Part shown: positions 24,908-35,238 of the stretch, in pieces
Position numbering within the stretch: position 1 is the stretch's first letter
Layout of the letters: the number at the start of each line of letters is the position of its first letter
Program-made: the position numbers and the translations under genes
NCBI RefSeq assembly: GCF_035934735.1
Contig: NZ_CP142396.1
Location: 2,046,001-2,110,000 of the forward strand
Source: Sedimentibacter sp. MB31-C6
GTDB lineage: Bacteria; Bacillota; Clostridia; Tissierellales; Sedimentibacteraceae
Length of the DNA: 64,000 nt
Direction: 5' to 3'
Notes under the pieces: generated by a model
The model's input: the letters and a program-made list of their open reading frames with translations, nothing else
Told to the model about the DNA's origin: nothing
Database searches by the model: none

Positions 24908-26992
24908 ATGGACTTCAAATATAAATACAAAGAAGAACTAGATAAATTACTGGAAAATGAAGACAATTTTGAATACTTTAATCATTTAATAAAAAAGCTT
25001 AGGAAGTATAATACAGAAGCTACTAAAGAAATTATAGATGAATTATTATTGTTTGCAATTGAAAATAATTTAAATAATACTATTGCATGGATTTATTATT
25101 ATTTAGGATGGTATTTTATGGATACATCTAAATATAACATGTCAGTAGAAGCATTTTTAATTTCGAATGATGTTTTTGAAGATACTGGTGATGAAAAAGG
25201 CTTAATGTATGCATGTAACGGATTGACTAATGTATACTGTCAAATTGGGCAATTTAAGTTAGCAAACGAATGGGGACTTAAAGGTATTTCTTTATGTGAA
25301 GATATGAATGATAAAGAAGCATTATGTACGTTATTAATAAACACAGGTATCAATTACATACAAATGAAAGATTTCATAAAGGCTAAAGGTATTTTAAAAA
25401 ATATAAAAATGATAAACTATGAATTAAATAATTCACAAAAAATATCTTATTTTATTGCTTTAGCTGAAGTGGAAATTAATATAGGAGAACCAAACAAGGC
25501 GCTTGTATATTTAGATGGAGCTTCAAAATTAGATGATAGTTTAAATATGAACACCGATACAAGTGAAATTTTCAAACTAAAAGGAATGGCTTATGCAAAA
25601 CTTTATGAATATGATTTGGCAGAAAAGGAATTTATAAAATGTTATGATTTCTCCAATCAGCAGGGTTATATTTACGAAAAATGCAGTTCATTAATAGAGT
25701 GGTCAAAACTTTGTGTTAGAATTGGTAGATATGATAATGCAATACAGACATTGGAATATGTATCAGTAATAAGCAAAACAAATGATTTCAATGTATTGAT
25801 GAAAGAATCATACCATTTATTATATGAAATTTTTAAAAAGTTAAAAAATGAAAAAAAAGCACTTTATTATTTGGAAAAATACATCGAAATTGATGATTTA
25901 ATATATGACTATGAACAAAATCAGTTAATGGCAAAAATGAATATAAAGCATACCAAAAGGGAAGCTAAATTATATAAATTGTTGTATGATAGAACTGAAT
26001 TATTATCTTCCATAGGTCAAAAAATTATATCCAATCTTAATATTAACTCTATAATCGATTTAATAAATGAAGAACTTAACAACTTAATTAAAGCTGATCT
26101 TATGGGTATAGCATTATACGACTGCGAAAAAGGAGATGCAGCATACAACTATATTTTAGTTAATTCTAAAAATAAATCTACTAGTCAGTTCAATGTAAAT
26201 GATAAACATGCCTTTGGTGCATATTGTATTAGAAATAAAAAAGATATTATCATAAATGACGTAACAAAGGAATATAAGAAGTATACTAATTTAAAACCTG
26301 ACGATTTTAATAAAGATATATTTGAAAAATCAATGATTTATACTCCTTTAATTATAAAGGAAAAGGTTGTAGGTATCATTACAGTTCAAAGTTATAAAGA
26401 AAATGCTTATGATAAGGATGATTTAAATATACTAAAAATTATTGCAAACTATGCAGCAATAGCAATTGATAATGCTATGTCTTATAAGAAATTAGAACAT
26501 ATTGCAACTTTTGATAATATGACTGGGTTTTTGACAAGATTTGAAATTACAAGGTTAGGTCAAATATTATATGAAAAATTTAAGGAGAAAAGTTTTAGCA
26601 TAATAATGATTGATATAGATGATTTCAAATCAATTAACGATACATATGGTCATATTTATGGTGATAAAGCTTTAAACATGGTTTCTTCAGCAATATCTGA
26701 TTATGTTAGGAGTAGTGATTATATCGGGCGGTATGGAGGAGATGAATTCTTGCTTATTTGTCCAGGTGCTACTAAGTCTAAAGCAATAGATATAGCAGAA
26801 AGAATTAGAAAGGAAATATATAATAAAATTTTTATTTTGGAAGATGATATTTCTGTGAAAGTAACTCTGAGTTTAGGCGTATATCAGTATGGTGAAAATG
26901 ATACATCATTTATTGATGGTGTAAAAAAAGCAGATAAATATTTATATATGTCCAAGGAAGGTACTAAAAATAAGGTTAGTTGCGATATTTAA
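24908..26992 (+). CDS. TPR-GAF-GGDEF diguanylate cyclase
   Basis: A 694-residue cytoplasmic protein. Residues ~10-345 are tandem TPR helices (e.g. LGWYFMDTSKYNMSVEAF, LKGMAYAKLYEYDLAEKEF). Residues ~360-530 are a GAF domain (LMGIALYD, IYTPLIIKEKVVGIITVQS). Residues ~535-694 are a GGDEF cyclase with IMIDIDDFKSINDTYGHIYGD and intact active site GRYGGDEF near residue 610. An RSSD inhibitory I-site lies just before it. It should make c-di-GMP in response to a ligand or a protein bound by the TPRs. A GTG at 24899 is in frame, but ATG 24908 is better placed after AAGGGG. No EAL domain. Confidence 0.9.
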   Translation: MDFKYKYKEELDKLLENEDNFEYFNHLIKKLRKYNTEATKEIIDELLLFAIENNLNNTIAWIYYYLGWYFMDTSKYNMSVEAFLISNDVFEDTGDEKGLMYACNGLTNVYCQIGQFKLANEWGLKGISLCEDMNDKEALCTLLINTGINYIQMKDFIKAKGILKNIKMINYELNNSQKISYFIALAEVEINIGEPNKALVYLDGASKLDDSLNMNTDTSEIFKLKGMAYAKLYEYDLAEKEFIKCYDFSNQQGYIYEKCSSLIEWSKLCVRIGRYDNAIQTLEYVSVISKTNDFNVLMKESYHLLYEIFKKLKNEKKALYYLEKYIEIDDLIYDYEQNQLMAKMNIKHTKREAKLYKLLYDRTELLSSIGQKIISNLNINSIIDLINEELNNLIKADLMGIALYDCEKGDAAYNYILVNSKNKSTSQFNVNDKHAFGAYCIRNKKDIIINDVTKEYKKYTNLKPDDFNKDIFEKSMIYTPLIIKEKVVGIITVQSYKENAYDKDDLNILKIIANYAAIAIDNAMSYKKLEHIATFDNMTGFLTRFEITRLGQILYEKFKEKSFSIIMIDIDDFKSINDTYGHIYGDKALNMVSSAISDYVRSSDYIGRYGGDEFLLICPGATKSKAIDIAERIRKEIYNKIFILEDDISVKVTLSLGVYQYGENDTSFIDGVKKADKYLYMSKEGTKNKVSCDI

Positions 26993-26995
26993 AAC

Positions 26996-27050
26996 TTTAC
27001 ATAGATTTTACAATCTCATGCTTTCTTTTTTACTAAACAAGTATATATTT
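26996..27050 (+). promoter_or_regulatory. Pho-box promoter of pstS
   Basis: TTTACA hexamers start at 26996 and 27007, 11 bp apart, and a TTTACT at 27029 is two further periods away. A TATATT (27044-27049) could be the -10. This is the layout expected for PhoP activation of the pst operon, whose own phoP-phoR genes lie 4 kb downstream. The 17-base core is identical to 2063-2079. Confidence 0.7.
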
Positions 27051-27088
27051 ATGACAAAATTAATAAACAATAGAGGAGAAGAAAGTAA

Positions 27089-27973
27089 ATGAAAAAAAGT
27101 AAAGTATTATCAATATTTATATCTATATTATTGTTATCTTTAGTATTTGTAGGATGTTCACAAGCAGAAAAACAAGAAAAAGAAGGTTTCGATTATAATA
27201 AAGAAATTACTGTAGTAGCTAGAGATGCTGCTTCTGGTACTAGAGGAGCATTCCATGAATTAATGGGTATTATACAAAAAGAAGGAGATACGGAAGTAGA
27301 TAAGTTAGTTGTAGGCGCCCTTGAATTTGATGGAACTGACAAGGTAATCACTGCAGTAGAAGGAGATAAATTTGGTATTGGATATATTTCATTAGGATCT
27401 GTAAGTAATAGAATAAAAGCTGCAAGTGTTGATAAAGTAGAGCCAACTGTTGAAAATGTTAAAAATGGCAATTATTCAGTAGCAAGACCTTTCCTTTTAG
27501 TGACAAAGGGAGAAGAAAGTGATTTAGTTAGAGATTTTCTTAGTTTTGCAGAATCAACTCAAGGACAAGATATAACAAATGAAATGAATTTTATAGGGGC
27601 TGCAGATTCTCCAATTGAATACTCTGCTTCTGGAATGTCTGGTATTATTAAGGTTGCAGGATCAACATCAGTTACCCCATTAATGGAGAAATTACAGGAA
27701 GCTTATACTGAACTTAATCCAGATGTAAAATTTGAGATGCAATCTAATGGATCTTCTCAAGGAATTAAGGCAGCTATAGATGAATCTTATGATATTGGAA
27801 TGGCTTCTCGAGAATTGAAGGAAGAGGAAGCAGGACAATTAAACAGGTATGTTTTAGCAATTGATGGTATTGCAGTAATAATAAATAATGAAAATCCAAT
27901 AGATGATATTTCATCAGAATCTATAACAAATATCTATACTGGTGAAATTACAAAATGGTCAGAAGTAAAATAG
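27089..27973 (+). CDS. pstS: Phosphate-binding lipoprotein PstS, circularly permuted
   Basis: 294 residues. A lipoprotein signal ends in LVFVGC (Cys23), anchoring it outside the membrane. The two halves of PstS appear in reversed order. Residues 41-180 match the usual C-terminal half (VARDAASGTRGAFHELM, the SGTR phosphate-binding loop). Residues 187-294 match the usual N-terminal half (VAGSTSVTPLMEKL; MASRELKEEE; AIDGIAV; IYTGEITKW), ending right after TKWSEVK. All phosphate-binding loops are still present, so it is probably functional. First gene of pstSCAB-phoU-phoPR, and it overlaps pstC. Confidence 0.88.
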   Translation: MKKSKVLSIFISILLLSLVFVGCSQAEKQEKEGFDYNKEITVVARDAASGTRGAFHELMGIIQKEGDTEVDKLVVGALEFDGTDKVITAVEGDKFGIGYISLGSVSNRIKAASVDKVEPTVENVKNGNYSVARPFLLVTKGEESDLVRDFLSFAESTQGQDITNEMNFIGAADSPIEYSASGMSGIIKVAGSTSVTPLMEKLQEAYTELNPDVKFEMQSNGSSQGIKAAIDESYDIGMASRELKEEEAGQLNRYVLAIDGIAVIINNENPIDDISSESITNIYTGEITKWSEVK

Positions 27974-28854
27974 AAATGCAAAATTATAGTAAATCTAATG
28001 TTAAAGAAATCCTAATGCAGACAGTATTTTTCGGGTCTGCATTAGTTTCAGTAATAGCAGTTATCGCCATCTGCCTCTTTTTACTTATGAGAGGTATACC
28101 TGCTATTGCTGAGATTGGATTTATTGATTTTATATTTAATGAATCATGGAAACCAACAAATAACCCTCCCTCCTATGGAATACTATCAATGATAGTTGGA
28201 AGTATTTATGTAACAGCAGGCGCAATTGTAATAGGCGTACCAATAGGTATAATGTGCGCAGTATTTTTAGCAGAATTTTGTCCGGACAACTTATATAAAA
28301 TTATTAAGCCAGCAGTAAATTTACTATCAGGCATACCATCTATTATTTTTGGTTTTTTCGGAATGGAAATAGTGGTGCCTTTTGTAAGGGAAACAATAGG
28401 TGGAAATGGATACAGCATAATATCTGCTTCAATTATACTTGGAATCATGATACTTCCAACAGTTATATCCTTAAGCGAGTCATCTATAAAAGCTGTTCCT
28501 TCTAGTTATAAAGAAGGGTCTTATGGTTTAGGAGCAACTAAAGAAGAAACTGTATTTAAAATATTAGTTCCAGCTGCTAAGTCTGGTATATTTACTTCTA
28601 TTATCCTTGGCATAGGTAGAGCAATAGGCGAAACAATGGCTGTTGTAATGGTTGCTGGTAATGCTGTAATGCCTATTGATAAAATTAAGTTGCTTAAGCC
28701 AATTAGAACCTTAACAACTAATATAGTTACAGAAATGAGTTATGCATCAGGATTGCATGAAGAATCACTAATAGCAACTGGTGTTGTTCTTTTTGTATTC
28801 ATTATTATTTTAAATACAGCACTTAGTTTGATTAAGGTTAAATCAAATAGTTAG
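27955..28854 (+). CDS. pstC: Phosphate ABC transporter permease PstC
   Basis: A 299-residue inner-membrane permease with about six helices. Markers are MVGSIYVT-like IVGSIYVTAGAIVIGVPIG, LLSGIPSIIFGFFGM and the EAA loop SYKEGSYGLGATKEETVFKIL, which contacts PstB. The ATG at 27955 overlaps pstS by 19 bp. ATG 27976 (MQNYSKSN) begins 2 bp after the pstS stop and is an equally possible start, but neither has a strong RBS. Confidence 0.93.
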   Translation: MVRSKIEMQNYSKSNVKEILMQTVFFGSALVSVIAVIAICLFLLMRGIPAIAEIGFIDFIFNESWKPTNNPPSYGILSMIVGSIYVTAGAIVIGVPIGIMCAVFLAEFCPDNLYKIIKPAVNLLSGIPSIIFGFFGMEIVVPFVRETIGGNGYSIISASIILGIMILPTVISLSESSIKAVPSSYKEGSYGLGATKEETVFKILVPAAKSGIFTSIILGIGRAIGETMAVVMVAGNAVMPIDKIKLLKPIRTLTTNIVTEMSYASGLHEESLIATGVVLFVFIIILNTALSLIKVKSNS

Positions 28855-28879
28855 ATATATTTTATAGAAAGGAATTATT

Positions 28880-29758
28880 ATGGAGCAAACAATAAAACTA
28901 GAAAGCAATTTAAAACAAAGAAAAATAAAGTCCGTAATTCTTCAAACAGTTGTATGGTTGTGTGGAATAGTAACAGTGGGCATATTAATTTATATAATAT
29001 TGTTTATATCGCTAAGAGGAATACCTAATATTAATTTTAATTTTCTTTTTGGAGAGTATAATTCAGATACGCTATCAGCTTTTTCTTCAATTGTAACTAC
29101 AATTGAGATGATTATTATATCCTTATTAATAGCAGTACCAATAGGTGTTTTTTGTTCTATATATCTAACAGAGTATGCCAAAAGAGGAAATAAAGCTGTA
29201 AAGGTAATTAGACTTGCAGTCGATACATTAGCAGGAATACCATCTATAGTATATGGATTATTTGGTATGATATTTTTTGTAAAGTTTTTAGGTTTTAGAG
29301 CTTCAGTGTTGTCAGGTATAGGAACAATTTCTATTATGATATTACCTTTAATTATAAGTTCAACTGAAGAAGCTATTAAAGCAGTACCTGATACTTACAG
29401 AGAAGGTAGCCTAGGACTTGGAGCAACTAGATTAAGGACAGTATTTAAAATAGTGTTACCTGCTGCAATGCCAGGTATACTATCAGGTGTTATCCTTGCT
29501 ATTGGTCGAATAATTGGAGAAACTGCAGCACTTATTTTTACAAGTGGAACTAATGTCTTAAAAAATCCTACCCTTAATTTGTTTGTATCACAAAGAACTT
29601 TAGCAATTCATATGTATATGTTAGCAAGTGAAGGATTGCCTCATTCAAAAGATATGGCCTTTGCTACCGGTGCAATTTTAATAATAGTTGTGCTTTTAGT
29701 TAATTTCACTACAACAAAACTTGCAAGTAGATTAGGGAGGATAAGTAATGAAAAATAA
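28880..29758 (+). CDS. pstA: Phosphate ABC transporter permease PstA
   Basis: A 292-residue permease with six predicted helices. The conserved parts are [34 protein letters not shown] and the coupling loop [20 protein letters not shown]. It pairs with PstC to form the channel. RBS AAAGGAA. It overlaps pstB by 11 bp. Confidence 0.93.
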   Translation: MEQTIKLESNLKQRKIKSVILQTVVWLCGIVTVGILIYIILFISLRGIPNINFNFLFGEYNSDTLSAFSSIVTTIEMIIISLLIAVPIGVFCSIYLTEYAKRGNKAVKVIRLAVDTLAGIPSIVYGLFGMIFFVKFLGFRASVLSGIGTISIMILPLIISSTEEAIKAVPDTYREGSLGLGATRLRTVFKIVLPAAMPGILSGVILAIGRIIGETAALIFTSGTNVLKNPTLNLFVSQRTLAIHMYMLASEGLPHSKDMAFATGAILIIVVLLVNFTTTKLASRLGRISNEK

Positions 29759-30506
29759 TACAAAAATTAAGATTGAAAATATAGATTTATATTATGGAGA
29801 TTTTCACGCACTTAAAAATATTAATATGGAAATTAAAGAAAAAGAAATTACAGCTTTTATTGGTCCGTCAGGATGTGGAAAATCAACATTATTAAAATCA
29901 TTAAATAGAATGAATGATTTAATAGAAAATGTGAAAATTACAGGACAAATATATTTAGATAATATCGATATATATAAAAATATGGATCCAACAGTATTAA
30001 GAAGAAGAGTTGGAATGGTTTTTCAGAAACCAAATCCATTTCCAATGAGTGTTTATGAAAATGTAGCTTATGGGCCTAAAACTCATGGATTAAAACAAAA
30101 ATCAAAATTAGATGAAATTGTAGAGCAAAGTTTAAGGTCTGCAGCTATGTGGGATGAGGTTAAGGATAGACTTAAAAAAAGCGCACTTGGCTTATCAGGA
30201 GGACAACAACAGAGATTATGTATTGCAAGGGCAATATCAGTTAATCCAGAAGTTATTTTATTAGATGAACCTACTTCTGCCTTAGACCCAATTTCTACAA
30301 TGAAAATAGAAGATTTATTAATAGAAATTAAAAAGAAATATACAATAGCTATAGTAACTCATAATATGCAGCAAGCAACTAGAATTTCTGATAAAACAGG
30401 ATTCTTTCTACACGGTGAAGTAGTTGAATTTGATGAAACTGAGAAACTCTTTTCAATGCCTAAAAATAAAAAAACTGAAGACTATATAACAGGAAGATTC
30501 GGTTAG
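29748..30506 (+). CDS. pstB: Phosphate ABC transporter ATPase PstB
   Basis: A 252-residue ATPase. Walker A is GPSGCGKST, the Q-loop [12 protein letters not shown] is typical of PstB, the signature is LSGGQQQR, Walker B is [13 protein letters not shown] and the switch histidine is in VTHNMQQA. It energises phosphate import through PstCA. The start ATG 29748 lies inside the pstA end behind GGGAGG, so translation is coupled. Confidence 0.95.
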   Translation: MKNNTKIKIENIDLYYGDFHALKNINMEIKEKEITAFIGPSGCGKSTLLKSLNRMNDLIENVKITGQIYLDNIDIYKNMDPTVLRRRVGMVFQKPNPFPMSVYENVAYGPKTHGLKQKSKLDEIVEQSLRSAAMWDEVKDRLKKSALGLSGGQQQRLCIARAISVNPEVILLDEPTSALDPISTMKIEDLLIEIKKKYTIAIVTHNMQQATRISDKTGFFLHGEVVEFDETEKLFSMPKNKKTEDYITGRFG

Positions 30507-30542
30507 AATATTGATATTAAATAAATGAGGAGGCAAATATAG

Positions 30543-31187
30543 ATGAGAAATAGATTTGATAAAGAACTTGAAAGTTTGAATTTGGAACTTATAAAAATGG
30601 GGGGTCTCATTGAATTATCAATAGAAACTAGTTCAAAGGCATTTATTAATCAGGATTTAATTATGGCTAAAAAAGTGAATGAGTTGGAAATTGAAATTGA
30701 TGAGATGGAAAAAACAATTGAAAGTCATTGCCTAAGGTTATTGTTACAACAGCATCCAGTAGCATCAGATTTGAGGGTAATAAGTACTGCTTTAAAAATG
30801 ATAACTGATATGGAGAGAATTGGCGACAATGCTGAGGATATAGCAGAAATTACTAAATATTTAGTAGGTCAAACATTTATTAAAGAAATTGTTCATATTC
30901 CACAGATGGCAGAAGCTACCATACAAATGGTGAAAAATAGTATAGATGCTTTTGTAAATAGGGATAAACAATTAGCAGAAGAAGTTTGTTTATCTGATGA
31001 TATAGTTGATAATTTATTCCATATAGTAAAAGATGAACTTATAGAGATGATACAAAAAGACAAAAAAAATGGTGAACAAGCTGTTGATTTACTCATGATA
31101 GCTAAGTATTTTGAAAGAATTGGTGATCATGCTGAAAATATAGCAGAATGGGTAATATTTTCAATAACAGGTGAACATAAAAAATAA
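30543..31187 (+). CDS. phoU: Phosphate signalling protein PhoU
   Basis: A 214-residue all-helical protein made of two similar three-helix repeats. Metal-binding ExxxD-type motifs are visible as MERIGDNAEDIAE in the first repeat and FERIGDHAENIAEW in the second. PhoU links Pst activity to PhoR and limits phosphate uptake. It is 36 bp after pstB with GAGGAGG in front. Confidence 0.94.
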   Translation: MRNRFDKELESLNLELIKMGGLIELSIETSSKAFINQDLIMAKKVNELEIEIDEMEKTIESHCLRLLLQQHPVASDLRVISTALKMITDMERIGDNAEDIAEITKYLVGQTFIKEIVHIPQMAEATIQMVKNSIDAFVNRDKQLAEEVCLSDDIVDNLFHIVKDELIEMIQKDKKNGEQAVDLLMIAKYFERIGDHAENIAEWVIFSITGEHKK

Positions 31188-31201
31188 ATGGAGGATTTCT
31201 T

Positions 31202-31879
31202 GTGAAACTTATATATTGTGTAGAAGATGATGATGGAATAAGAGAATTAATTAAAATTGCATTGAATACAGCAGATTTCGAAGTAATAGGTTTTGAGGAA
31301 GCAAAAGATTTTTATGAAGAACTTAAAATTAAAGTTCCTAATTTAATACTTCTTGACATTATGCTCCCTAAAACCGATGGTATGACTATTCTCAGAGATT
31401 TAAAGAAAGCTCCCTTATATAGAGATATTCCAGTAATTATGATTACAGCTAAATCTATGGAAATAGACAAGGTTAAAGGATTAGACACTGGCGCGGATGA
31501 TTTTATAACAAAACCCTTTGGAGTGTTAGAACTTGTAGCAAGAGTTAAAGCTGTATTAAGACGTTCTGGAAAAGAGGAAGATAGTATTATAGAGAACAAT
31601 GGTCTTGTACTTGATTATAGTAAACGTACATTGAACTATAATGAAAATTCTATAACTTTAACTTATAAGGAATTTGAATTGTTGTATTATTTAATGTTGA
31701 ATAAAGGTATAGTTTTATCTAGAGATAAGATTCTTCAGAAAATATGGGGATTTGATTATGAAGGAGAAACACGCACAGTTGATATGCATATAAAAACTAT
31801 AAGACAAAAACTTGAAAGTGCAGGATGTCCTAGTTATATTAAAACTATTAGAAGTGCAGGATATAAATTTGAGGAGTAG
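31202..31879 (+). CDS. phoP: Response regulator PhoP/PhoB
   Basis: A 225-residue OmpR-type regulator. The receiver domain has the acidic pocket EDDDG, the phospho-acceptor D52 in LLDIMLPKTDG and the lysine in ITKPFG. The C-terminal winged helix has LTYKEFELLYYLMLNKG and RTVDMHIKTIRQKLE. It should bind the 11-bp-periodic TTTACA repeats upstream of pstS, and possibly of arsC. The start is GTG with GGAGG upstream, and the gene is 14 bp after phoU. Confidence 0.93.
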   Translation: MKLIYCVEDDDGIRELIKIALNTADFEVIGFEEAKDFYEELKIKVPNLILLDIMLPKTDGMTILRDLKKAPLYRDIPVIMITAKSMEIDKVKGLDTGADDFITKPFGVLELVARVKAVLRRSGKEEDSIIENNGLVLDYSKRTLNYNENSITLTYKEFELLYYLMLNKGIVLSRDKILQKIWGFDYEGETRTVDMHIKTIRQKLESAGCPSYIKTIRSAGYKFEE

Positions 31880-31887
31880 ATGGATGT

Positions 31888-33621
31888 ATGAAAAGAAGGT
31901 TGCTTATAATTATAATTTTTATATCTGTTTTTACTGCAACTGTTACTAGTTTGCTGTCTACATTAGTATACTATGGTTTCTATACAGACAATGCAAAAGA
32001 ACAGATAAAAACAATAACAAACTTAGTATCTGAAAATTCAGAAGATTGGAAAAATAATAATAGTATTTTAAAGTCTGTAAATAATATTTTGAAAACTGTT
32101 AATTATAGTATTCGATTTACTATTATCGACAATAGTGGAAAAGTAACTTTTGATAATCAAGCAAAACTAGAAACTTTAGACAATCATAGAAATAGGCCAG
32201 AGGTTGTTGAAGCATTTAATAAGGGGTATGGTGAATATACAAGACATTCAGATACAAAGAAAACTGATACATATTATTATGCTATCAAATTAGATAATAA
32301 TACAATCTTAAGATTATCAAGAGAAATAAGCAATATAAGAGATGTATTCAAAAATATTTTACCTATGATTATAATACTGTTTATTATAATTATAATAATT
32401 GATTTTTTTGCAGCCACATTCTTAACAAAAAAAATAATGAAACCCATTAATTATATGTCAAATTCTTTAGATGATATATTGGAAAAGGAAGATAATTTCG
32501 AAATTAATATTTATGAAGAGCTTGAACCTTTTGCATTAAAAATAAAAGAGCAAAAATCAAAAATTAATGAATATATTGAATTCATAAAACGCGAAAGAGA
32601 TACAATTGGAATAATTACAGAAAATATGAAAGAAGGTTTTATTCTCATTAATAAAGATAAAAAAATACTTTCTATTAATTCTAGCGGTAAGCGAATGATG
32701 CAAAATGATAAATTCAGTTTAAAAGAACATAAAAATATATTAGAACTTACAAGAGATACCGATATTTTGAGAAATATAGACAAGGCTATAAAAGAAAATA
32801 AGCATATAAATTATGATTTAGATAAAGATAAACTTCATTATAGATATTACTTAAGTCCAGTAAGAGAAAAAGGGAATGTTGCGGTAGAAGGTCTTTTGAT
32901 ATTAATAGAAGATATTACGTTAGAGAAAAATGCTGAAATAATGAGACGTGAATTTACGGCTAATGTATCCCATGAATTAAAAACTCCTTTAACTTCAATG
33001 ATTGGCTTTGCAGAAATGATTAAAGAGGGGTTAATTACTGACATGGAAAGTATAAAAAAATACTGTAGTATGATAAACAGCGAGGGTTTAAGGCTTATAA
33101 CATTAATTGAGGATATTATGAGATTATCAAAAATAGAAGAAGGAATAGAAGCAGGGGAGAAAAACATAGTAAATCTAAGGGAAATTGGAGAAGAAGTGTG
33201 TCTATTATTACAAAATAAAGCAGATGCTAGAAATGTAAAAATAAATTTTCATGCTGAAGATATAAATATTAATGCTAATAAAAATTATATTAATGAAATG
33301 CTATATAATCTGATAGATAATGGAATTAAATATAATAAGTATGGTGGAAATATTAAAGTTAATATCTATATAAAGGACAAATTTATATATATTGTAGTTA
33401 AGGATACAGGCGTTGGAATTCCGATAGAATGTCATAATCGAGTTTTTGAACGTTTCTTTAGAGTCGATAAAAGTAGATCGAAGGAAACCGGGGGAACAGG
33501 TCTAGGACTATCAATTGTTAAGCATATAGTAGATATATATGGAGGGCTTATAGCATTAAAAAGTAATGAAAATGAAGGGACAGAAATAACTGTGAAATTT
33601 CCACATAATAAGCTATTATAA
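31888..33621 (+). CDS. phoR: Sensor histidine kinase PhoR
   Basis: 577 residues. Membrane helices span about residues 3-28 and 155-178 and bracket a small extracytoplasmic sensor. A HAMP-like segment and a PAS domain (GIITENMKEGFILINKDKKI) follow, then HisKA with the phospho-histidine in NVSHELKTPLTSM. The ATPase domain has NLIDNGIKYN, DTGVGIP and GGTGLGLSIV. It phosphorylates PhoP at low phosphate. It lies 8 bp after phoP and ends the operon before a terminator. Confidence 0.93.
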   Translation: MKRRLLIIIIFISVFTATVTSLLSTLVYYGFYTDNAKEQIKTITNLVSENSEDWKNNNSILKSVNNILKTVNYSIRFTIIDNSGKVTFDNQAKLETLDNHRNRPEVVEAFNKGYGEYTRHSDTKKTDTYYYAIKLDNNTILRLSREISNIRDVFKNILPMIIILFIIIIIIDFFAATFLTKKIMKPINYMSNSLDDILEKEDNFEINIYEELEPFALKIKEQKSKINEYIEFIKRERDTIGIITENMKEGFILINKDKKILSINSSGKRMMQNDKFSLKEHKNILELTRDTDILRNIDKAIKENKHINYDLDKDKLHYRYYLSPVREKGNVAVEGLLILIEDITLEKNAEIMRREFTANVSHELKTPLTSMIGFAEMIKEGLITDMESIKKYCSMINSEGLRLITLIEDIMRLSKIEEGIEAGEKNIVNLREIGEEVCLLLQNKADARNVKINFHAEDININANKNYINEMLYNLIDNGIKYNKYGGNIKVNIYIKDKFIYIVVKDTGVGIPIECHNRVFERFFRVDKSRSKETGGTGLGLSIVKHIVDIYGGLIALKSNENEGTEITVKFPHNKLL

Positions 33622-33640
33622 CAGTTTTCTAATAAAAATT

Positions 33641-33727
33641 AACGACTATGTAATTCAGATATTTGAGAAAATATTTATGTTATATTTTCATTACTGAAAG
33701 ACTTTAGTCGTTATTTATTTTTTTATT
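33641..33727 (+). terminator. Terminator of the pst-pho operon
   Basis: An outer stem AACGACTA/TAGTCGTT (33641-33648 with 33705-33712) has weaker inner pairing and a following TTATTTATTTTTTT tract. Confidence 0.75.
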
Positions 33728-33809
33728 GATAAAATGCAAAAATGTTGGTACAATTAAATGTAACTTCTAGCCTCGTAATGTGATGTAATATGTTGAATAA
33801 TAGAATGGA

Positions 33810-34655
33810 ATGAGTGATTACGTGTTCGGTAATGTGACAATAGATAAAATGGAATTAAAGTTTAAGGAATACTACAGTTACAAGGGATATTATTGTGGAC
33901 TGTGTAAGTGTTTAAAGACTAAATTTAGCAATAAATCAAGAATTACTTTAAATTATGATATGACTTTTCTTATTTTGCTTTTAAGTTCTTTATATGAACC
34001 TGAAAATAAAGTGTATAATGAAAGGTGTATAGTACATCCGAGTAAAAAGCAGACAATTATACAAAATGAAATAACTGAATACGCTGCTTCAATAAATATA
34101 ATTTTGTCATATTATAATTTAATTGATAACTGGGAAGATGAAAAAGATTATAAATCTTTAGTATTATCTAAAATATTAAAAAAAGAATTTAATAAATCAA
34201 GTTCTGAATTAATAGAAAAGGCAGAAAAAATTAAAAGATTTTTAAAGGATATGTCAGACTTAGAAAAGATAAACGTCAATGATATTGATGCTGTGTCAAA
34301 TGTATTTGGCCATCTTATGGAAGAAATCATTTTATATAAAAAGGATGTTTGGGAAGAGACACTTAGAAAGATTGGTTTTTTTCTAGGAAAATATATTTAT
34401 TTACTAGATGCTTATGAGGATATGGAGAAAGATAAAAAAAATAAATCTTATAATCCATTTAATAATATAAAATCTCAAAATGTTGATGAATATGCAAATA
34501 GTTTGTTAATTTTAAATTTGTCATTTTTAAGTGAAGAAGTTGAAAAATTACCTTTGTTACAAGATAAGGGAATTATAGATAACATAATATACTCAGGAAT
34601 ACAGGGTAAGTTGAATAAGCAAAAGAAGGAGATTATTGATGAAAGATCCATATGA
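33810..34655 (+). CDS. DUF5685 family protein
   Basis: A 281-residue protein of unknown function. It has the family pattern [10 protein letters not shown] near residue 28, [18 protein letters not shown], a later CIVHPSKK cysteine/histidine pair, [13 protein letters not shown] and [11 protein letters not shown]. The acidic DxxED/DAYEDM residues and Cys/His could bind a metal; that is inference. The family usually begins MFGxV, matching VFGNV here, so GTG 33822 may be the true start rather than ATG 33810; neither has a good RBS. It overlaps the J-domain gene by 17 bp, which strongly implies joint function. Confidence 0.78.
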   Translation: MSDYVFGNVTIDKMELKFKEYYSYKGYYCGLCKCLKTKFSNKSRITLNYDMTFLILLLSSLYEPENKVYNERCIVHPSKKQTIIQNEITEYAASINIILSYYNLIDNWEDEKDYKSLVLSKILKKEFNKSSSELIEKAEKIKRFLKDMSDLEKINVNDIDAVSNVFGHLMEEIILYKKDVWEETLRKIGFFLGKYIYLLDAYEDMEKDKKNKSYNPFNNIKSQNVDEYANSLLILNLSFLSEEVEKLPLLQDKGIIDNIIYSGIQGKLNKQKKEIIDERSI

Positions 34656-35238
34656 AGTATTAGGTTTGAAGAGAGGCGCATCAAAAGAAGAGGTGAAAAG
34701 TGCCTATAGGAAGTTAGCAAAAAAATACCATCCGGATATGAATGTAAACAATCCTCTTCAAGATTTAGCAGAAGAGAAATTTAAAGAAGTGCAATGGGCA
34801 TATGATGAAATAATTAAGGGTACAAGTTCTAGTTATGGATCAAGTGGAGGGTATAGCAGTAATTCAAATAATAATAATGGCAGTAATTTAAGTTCAGTTA
34901 GACAACAAATTAATGTTGGTAGATTTCAAGATGCTATTAGAACTTTGAATAGTATATCAAACAGAGATGCAGAATGGAACTTTTTGATGGGAGTATGTTT
35001 TGTTAATATTGGTTCAGTAGGTCAAGGAATGCAATATGTGCAACGTGCTGTGAATATGGAACCAAGGAATGTGGAATATCAAAATTTTCTAAGTCAGATT
35101 ATGAATATGCAAAGAGCATATCAAAATAGAGCATATAGGTATAACTCAGGCAATAATAGCGTTGATTGTTGTACACAACTTATTTGTGCAGATTGTTTAT
35201 GTGAGTGTTTGGGGGGCGACTTAATATCATGCTGTTAA
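34639..35238 (+). CDS. J-domain protein with cysteine-rich C-terminus
   Basis: 199 residues. The N-terminal J domain ([21 protein letters not shown] motif in KKYHPDMN) should stimulate DnaK. A Ser/Gly/Asn-rich linker follows (residues ~60-85), then a TPR-like helical region ([33 protein letters not shown]). The tail packs eight cysteines into about 25 residues ([18 protein letters not shown], then SCC), suggesting metal binding, acylation or membrane attachment. It is not a DnaJ chaperone proper, as the zinc-finger domain is missing. ATG 34639 follows AAGGAG. It overlaps both neighbours. Confidence 0.82.
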   Translation: MKDPYEVLGLKRGASKEEVKSAYRKLAKKYHPDMNVNNPLQDLAEEKFKEVQWAYDEIIKGTSSSYGSSGGYSSNSNNNNGSNLSSVRQQINVGRFQDAIRTLNSISNRDAEWNFLMGVCFVNIGSVGQGMQYVQRAVNMEPRNVEYQNFLSQIMNMQRAYQNRAYRYNSGNNSVDCCTQLICADCLCECLGGDLISCC

